From Chlamydiia bacterium (GTDB taxonomy: Bacteria > Chlamydiota > Chlamydiia > Chlamydiales > FEN-1388), in NCBI GenBank assembly GCA_023269335.1, contig JAHFTM010000075.1, positions 1 through 8,088 of the forward strand: 8,088 nucleotides of DNA, in the 5' to 3' direction. Both the position numbers and the translations under genes were made by a program. The notes beneath the pieces are model-generated. The model saw nothing but the letters and a program-made list of their open reading frames with translations. It was not told the origin of the DNA and made no database searches. Shown here piece after piece: positions 6,346 through 8,088 of this stretch; the first letter of the stretch is position 1; each line of letters begins with the position of its first letter.

Positions 6346-6772
6346 TATGCCATGTAATTTTGCCGAAAATGGCACAATAAATGCGTATACGAGAACAATC
6401 GTGCAGGCTAGATTTTGTCTCTGAAAATTGGGAATTGTTGGAAGTTGTTTTGCGCGAAGTGCCGACTTAAAAGCCCTTGGCGACAACACTCGTTGGTTTG
6501 AGTCTTTTTCCGAACGTTATGCCTCCTCTGTCTCAAAAGTGCTGGGTCGCATTTACAGCAGATTTCTTTTAGAAAATTCTATTTTAAAAGCCACACGCTG
6601 AAAGAAAATAAAGCACGAGAGAGATATCGAGAAAAAGGTGAAATTGCTACACTCTTAGTAGTGCCTCTGAACAACGAGACAAATTTTGGACAGACAACCG
6701 AGCAAGTTAAAAGTGTAACCATCTGTCGGTTTTCTTTAGAGCAGCAGACGAAGAAATTTTAGGGATTAGTTA

Positions 6773-7663
6773 ATGCCGGACTACGGAAAAATATCTTGGA
6801 AATCTACAAAGAGGACCGATGCTAAGGCGACTACCAATAATCAGGTAGATGCGCTTGTAGAGTTTTGCAAAGATAAAATTCCTGTTAAAGCACTTCTAAA
6901 ATCATGCTCTCTTTTCATTGAAGAAAAGACTCAACTACATGACACACATCAAAATAGTATCAAGAAAATGTCCCGTACGCCATTTCTTGCTACTTTTATT
7001 GTTTGGACTAAAGAGGTGGCTTCATTGCGTACCGAGCTGTTAGATGCGGCTCAGATGCTTATAGAGCATAGTTATATTGGCATTACTGACTCAAAAAAGA
7101 GTGCTTGGACACTTGAAGATGCGCGTGGATTTAACCATCGTACCGTCCTAGATGCGATAAGGAGTCAAAACGATTTTGCATTATTTACACGAGAGTATCT
7201 CGTAACTACCTATATCAGCTTCATGCAATGGCTCTCAAATGAAACACATGGTTACATTGAAAGACTCGAAGATCCTGACCTTGTAAGGGCAAGAGGAAGA
7301 GCTTTTGAGTATCTACGTTTTATTAAATTTCTTGACGCTCTAAAAGAGAAAGAACAACTTGTTGCAAAGCTTCTCTACTTTGGAGGAACTCGTTTCTTAG
7401 ATGAGATATTAGATCTACAAGTCGAGAACATTGATTTTGAGAAAAAAATGATTCAGTATAAAAATCAGCTGGTAAGTTATCCAGGGCATGTATTTTCAGA
7501 TATTAATGCTCTCATTGGTAAAAAAACACGCGGACAGATCTTCTTGGGAAGACAAAATGCTCCGCTCAATCCTGCAACTATTTTTAGAAATTTTAAAGAA
7601 GCGGCTCTCAAGATAGGTCTTGAGCAATCTTTTTCTCCAGCAATACTCATACTGAACGTGTAA
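6773..7663 (+). CDS. Tyrosine recombinase-like protein, C-terminally truncated, chlamydial plasmid integrase type
   Basis: A 296-residue protein with the core-binding plus start of the catalytic domain of a tyrosine recombinase. From memory it resembles the pGP7-D/pGP8-D proteins of chlamydial plasmids: FNHRTVLDAIRS (120-131), TTYISFMQWLSNETHGYI (145-162), then LVAKLLYFGGTRFLDEILDLQ (196-216) with the box I Arg at R207, and FLGRQNAPLNPATIFRNFKEA (257-277). Where relatives have the box II motif PHxLR, this protein reads PAILI (289-293) and stops three codons later, so the catalytic His, Arg, second His and the nucleophile Tyr are all absent. About 60 residues are missing and no downstream frame restores them. 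It is therefore expected to be inactive for cutting, though DNA binding may remain; it may be a decaying gene. Start ATG with GGGA (6762-6765) seven bases upstream. Confidence 0.75.
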   Translation: MPDYGKISWKSTKRTDAKATTNNQVDALVEFCKDKIPVKALLKSCSLFIEEKTQLHDTHQNSIKKMSRTPFLATFIVWTKEVASLRTELLDAAQMLIEHSYIGITDSKKSAWTLEDARGFNHRTVLDAIRSQNDFALFTREYLVTTYISFMQWLSNETHGYIERLEDPDLVRARGRAFEYLRFIKFLDALKEKEQLVAKLLYFGGTRFLDEILDLQVENIDFEKKMIQYKNQLVSYPGHVFSDINALIGKKTRGQIFLGRQNAPLNPATIFRNFKEAALKIGLEQSFSPAILILNV

Positions 7664-7681
7664 AATCTCTTTTTTTTCTTC

Positions 7682-7724
7682 AATTCGCGGTTCCGTATTG
7701 CGAATTAATTGCGAAATACGGTAC
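7682..7724. repeat. Compound inverted and direct repeats after the recombinase
   Basis: CCGTATT (7693-7699) and AATACGG (7715-7721) are seven-base inverted arms, extended by GT/AC outside one mismatch. Inside them ATTGCGAA occurs twice (7697-7704 and 7708-7715) with an 11-base period. AATTCGC (7682-7688) is the complement of GCGAATT (7700-7706). The cluster sits about 35-75 bases before the next ribosome site, so it may be an operator for the downstream gene; a recombination or plasmid replication site is an alternative. GCGAAATAC here (7711-7719) also occurs in the CRISPR leader (4833-4841). Confidence 0.55.
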
Positions 7725-7757
7725 ATTCGAAATGTTCTAAAAATTAAGAGGTAAGTT

Positions 7758-7946
7758 ATGCAGATGCCTAGAAATTTCATCCCACTACTTCAGTATTTCC
7801 CTCAATATGAATGGCCCTGGTTTCAACGATGGTATCAGGGAATTTACATCTGCTCAGAACAAGAGAAGACTACGGTTGAAGAAGGAGGCTACTTTAAGAC
7901 ATTCTCTCAGGGAGGCTGTAAGGCTAAAAATGAATATTCCATATAG
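7758..7946 (+). CDS. Alternative small open frame, 62 residues, doubtful
   Basis: ATG at 7758 has a good ribosome site (AAGAGG at 7746-7751, six bases upstream), and the 62-codon frame uses ordinary codons. The product is unusually aromatic (FIPLLQYFPQYEWPWFQRWY in its first third) and matches nothing I know. It overlaps a longer open frame (7807 to the edge) in another phase, and only one reading is likely correct over 7807-7929. If this one is real, the next gene would begin at ATG 7930, which has its own TAAGG six bases upstream. A frameshift joining this start to the longer frame is a third possibility. Confidence 0.3.
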   Translation: MQMPRNFIPLLQYFPQYEWPWFQRWYQGIYICSEQEKTTVEEGGYFKTFSQGGCKAKNEYSI

Positions 7947-8088
7947 CGAACAGGCAATGATGTTAGCTTGTCGATTAAGTCTGATCGAGGAAAGCCTTGA
8001 AAGTGCAAACAGGCCACACACATTTTGCCAACTACTGAAAAACTTCATGGAAACGGTCAGATCGGAAGATCCGAACAAATTTCATTAC
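7807..8088 (+). CDS. Unrecognised helical protein, 3' end outside window
   Basis: The frame is open from 7741 to the right edge without a stop, and gives 94 codons from the ATG at 7807. The visible protein is basic and helical: NKRRLRLKKEATLRHSLREA (18-37) looks like a nucleic-acid or partner-binding helix, followed by NIPYSEQAMMLACRLSLIEE (43-62) and QLLKNFMETVRSEDP. I do not recognise a family. ATG 7807 has no ribosome site; ATG 7930 (residue 42 of this reading) has TAAGG six bases upstream and may be the true start, in which case the basic helix would not be translated. The coding part from 7930 onward is the more certain. It lies downstream of the recombinase remnant on the same strand. 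Confidence 0.55.
   Translation, partial: MNGPGFNDGIREFTSAQNKRRLRLKKEATLRHSLREAVRLKMNIPYSEQAMMLACRLSLIEESLESANRPHTFCQLLKNFMETVRSEDPNKFHY

Larger units (their letters stand above)
6192..6772. other. About 580 bases without an intact gene, possible gene remnants
   Basis: No complete gene with a ribosome site is visible. On the + strand, open stretches without proper starts follow each other in changing frames: 6222-6380 (contains EKSRIVWANPGPVCHVILPKM), 6381-6470 (29 codons from ATG, contains LDFVSENWELLEVVLREVPT), 6425-6601 (contains TRWFESFSERYASSVSKVLG) and 6502-6762 (contains KENKARERYREKGEIATLL). Each has a protein-like composition for 20-40 residues and then breaks. This is what a frameshifted, decayed + strand gene or several gene scraps would look like, but no family is recognised, so random open frames cannot be excluded. 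A minus-strand open frame (6259-6489) covers part of it but has no ribosome site. Confidence 0.4.

Noticed and set aside
4701..6458. GTTTTGCGCGAA occurs identically at 4701-4712 and 6447-6458
   Set aside because: About two identical 12-base pairs are expected by chance in 8 kb, and the second copy is not in a similar context.
6259..6489. 76-codon minus-strand open frame with a GTG start
   Set aside because: No ribosome site upstream of the GTG and no recognisable domain; it lies opposite + strand remnants and is probably a chance frame.
7664..7740. A frameshift that would restore the missing recombinase C-terminus
   Set aside because: The frames after 7640 were read; one stays open to 7740 but contains no HxLR, GH or Tyr-containing catalytic segment.
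7477..7780. Minus-strand open frames over the end of the recombinase
   Set aside because: They overlap the + strand gene and the palindromic patch, and show no ribosome site or domain.

Overview
The left half of the window is a type I-C CRISPR-Cas locus that enters from beyond the left edge. In order on the + strand it holds cas8c (5' end cut off by the window), a probable nested cas11c inside cas8c, cas7c, cas4, cas1, cas2, an A+T-rich leader and an array of ten 37-base repeats with nine spacers. cas3 and cas5c, which normally start this operon, are not in the window and would lie upstream. All cas genes point the same way with gaps of -4 to about 30 bases, so they very likely form one operon. 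The modules are interference (Cas8c, Cas7c, internal Cas11c) and adaptation (Cas4, Cas1, Cas2). The array has its leader on the cas2 side and its degenerate repeat at the far end, so it is also read rightwards. Every conserved catalytic residue I looked for in Cas4, Cas1 and Cas2 is present, so this part looks functional.

The right half (about 5560-8088) is different: low gene density, small unrecognised membrane proteins, decayed-looking sequence and a truncated tyrosine recombinase. Two small minus-strand genes (49 and 122 codons, both membrane proteins) run towards the array, and the 122-codon gene ends two bases from the last repeat. About 580 bases then hold no intact gene, only short open stretches in shifting frames and a few small palindromes. 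A recombinase-like gene follows (6773-7663). It has the first catalytic Arg region but stops exactly where the second motif (HxLR) should be. After it come a palindromic, directly repeated intergenic patch and one or two small unrecognised genes that reach the right edge.

Host: from memory, the recombinase resembles the pGP7-D/pGP8-D integrase-like proteins of chlamydial plasmids more than ordinary XerC/D. The base composition is moderately A+T-rich. This suggests a chlamydia-related (environmental Chlamydiota) bacterium or a plasmid/genomic island of one. This is an inference from a single gene family and was not checked by search. If right, the window shows a complete-looking type I-C adaptation module and array beside plasmid-type recombinase remnants in a lineage where CRISPR is rare.
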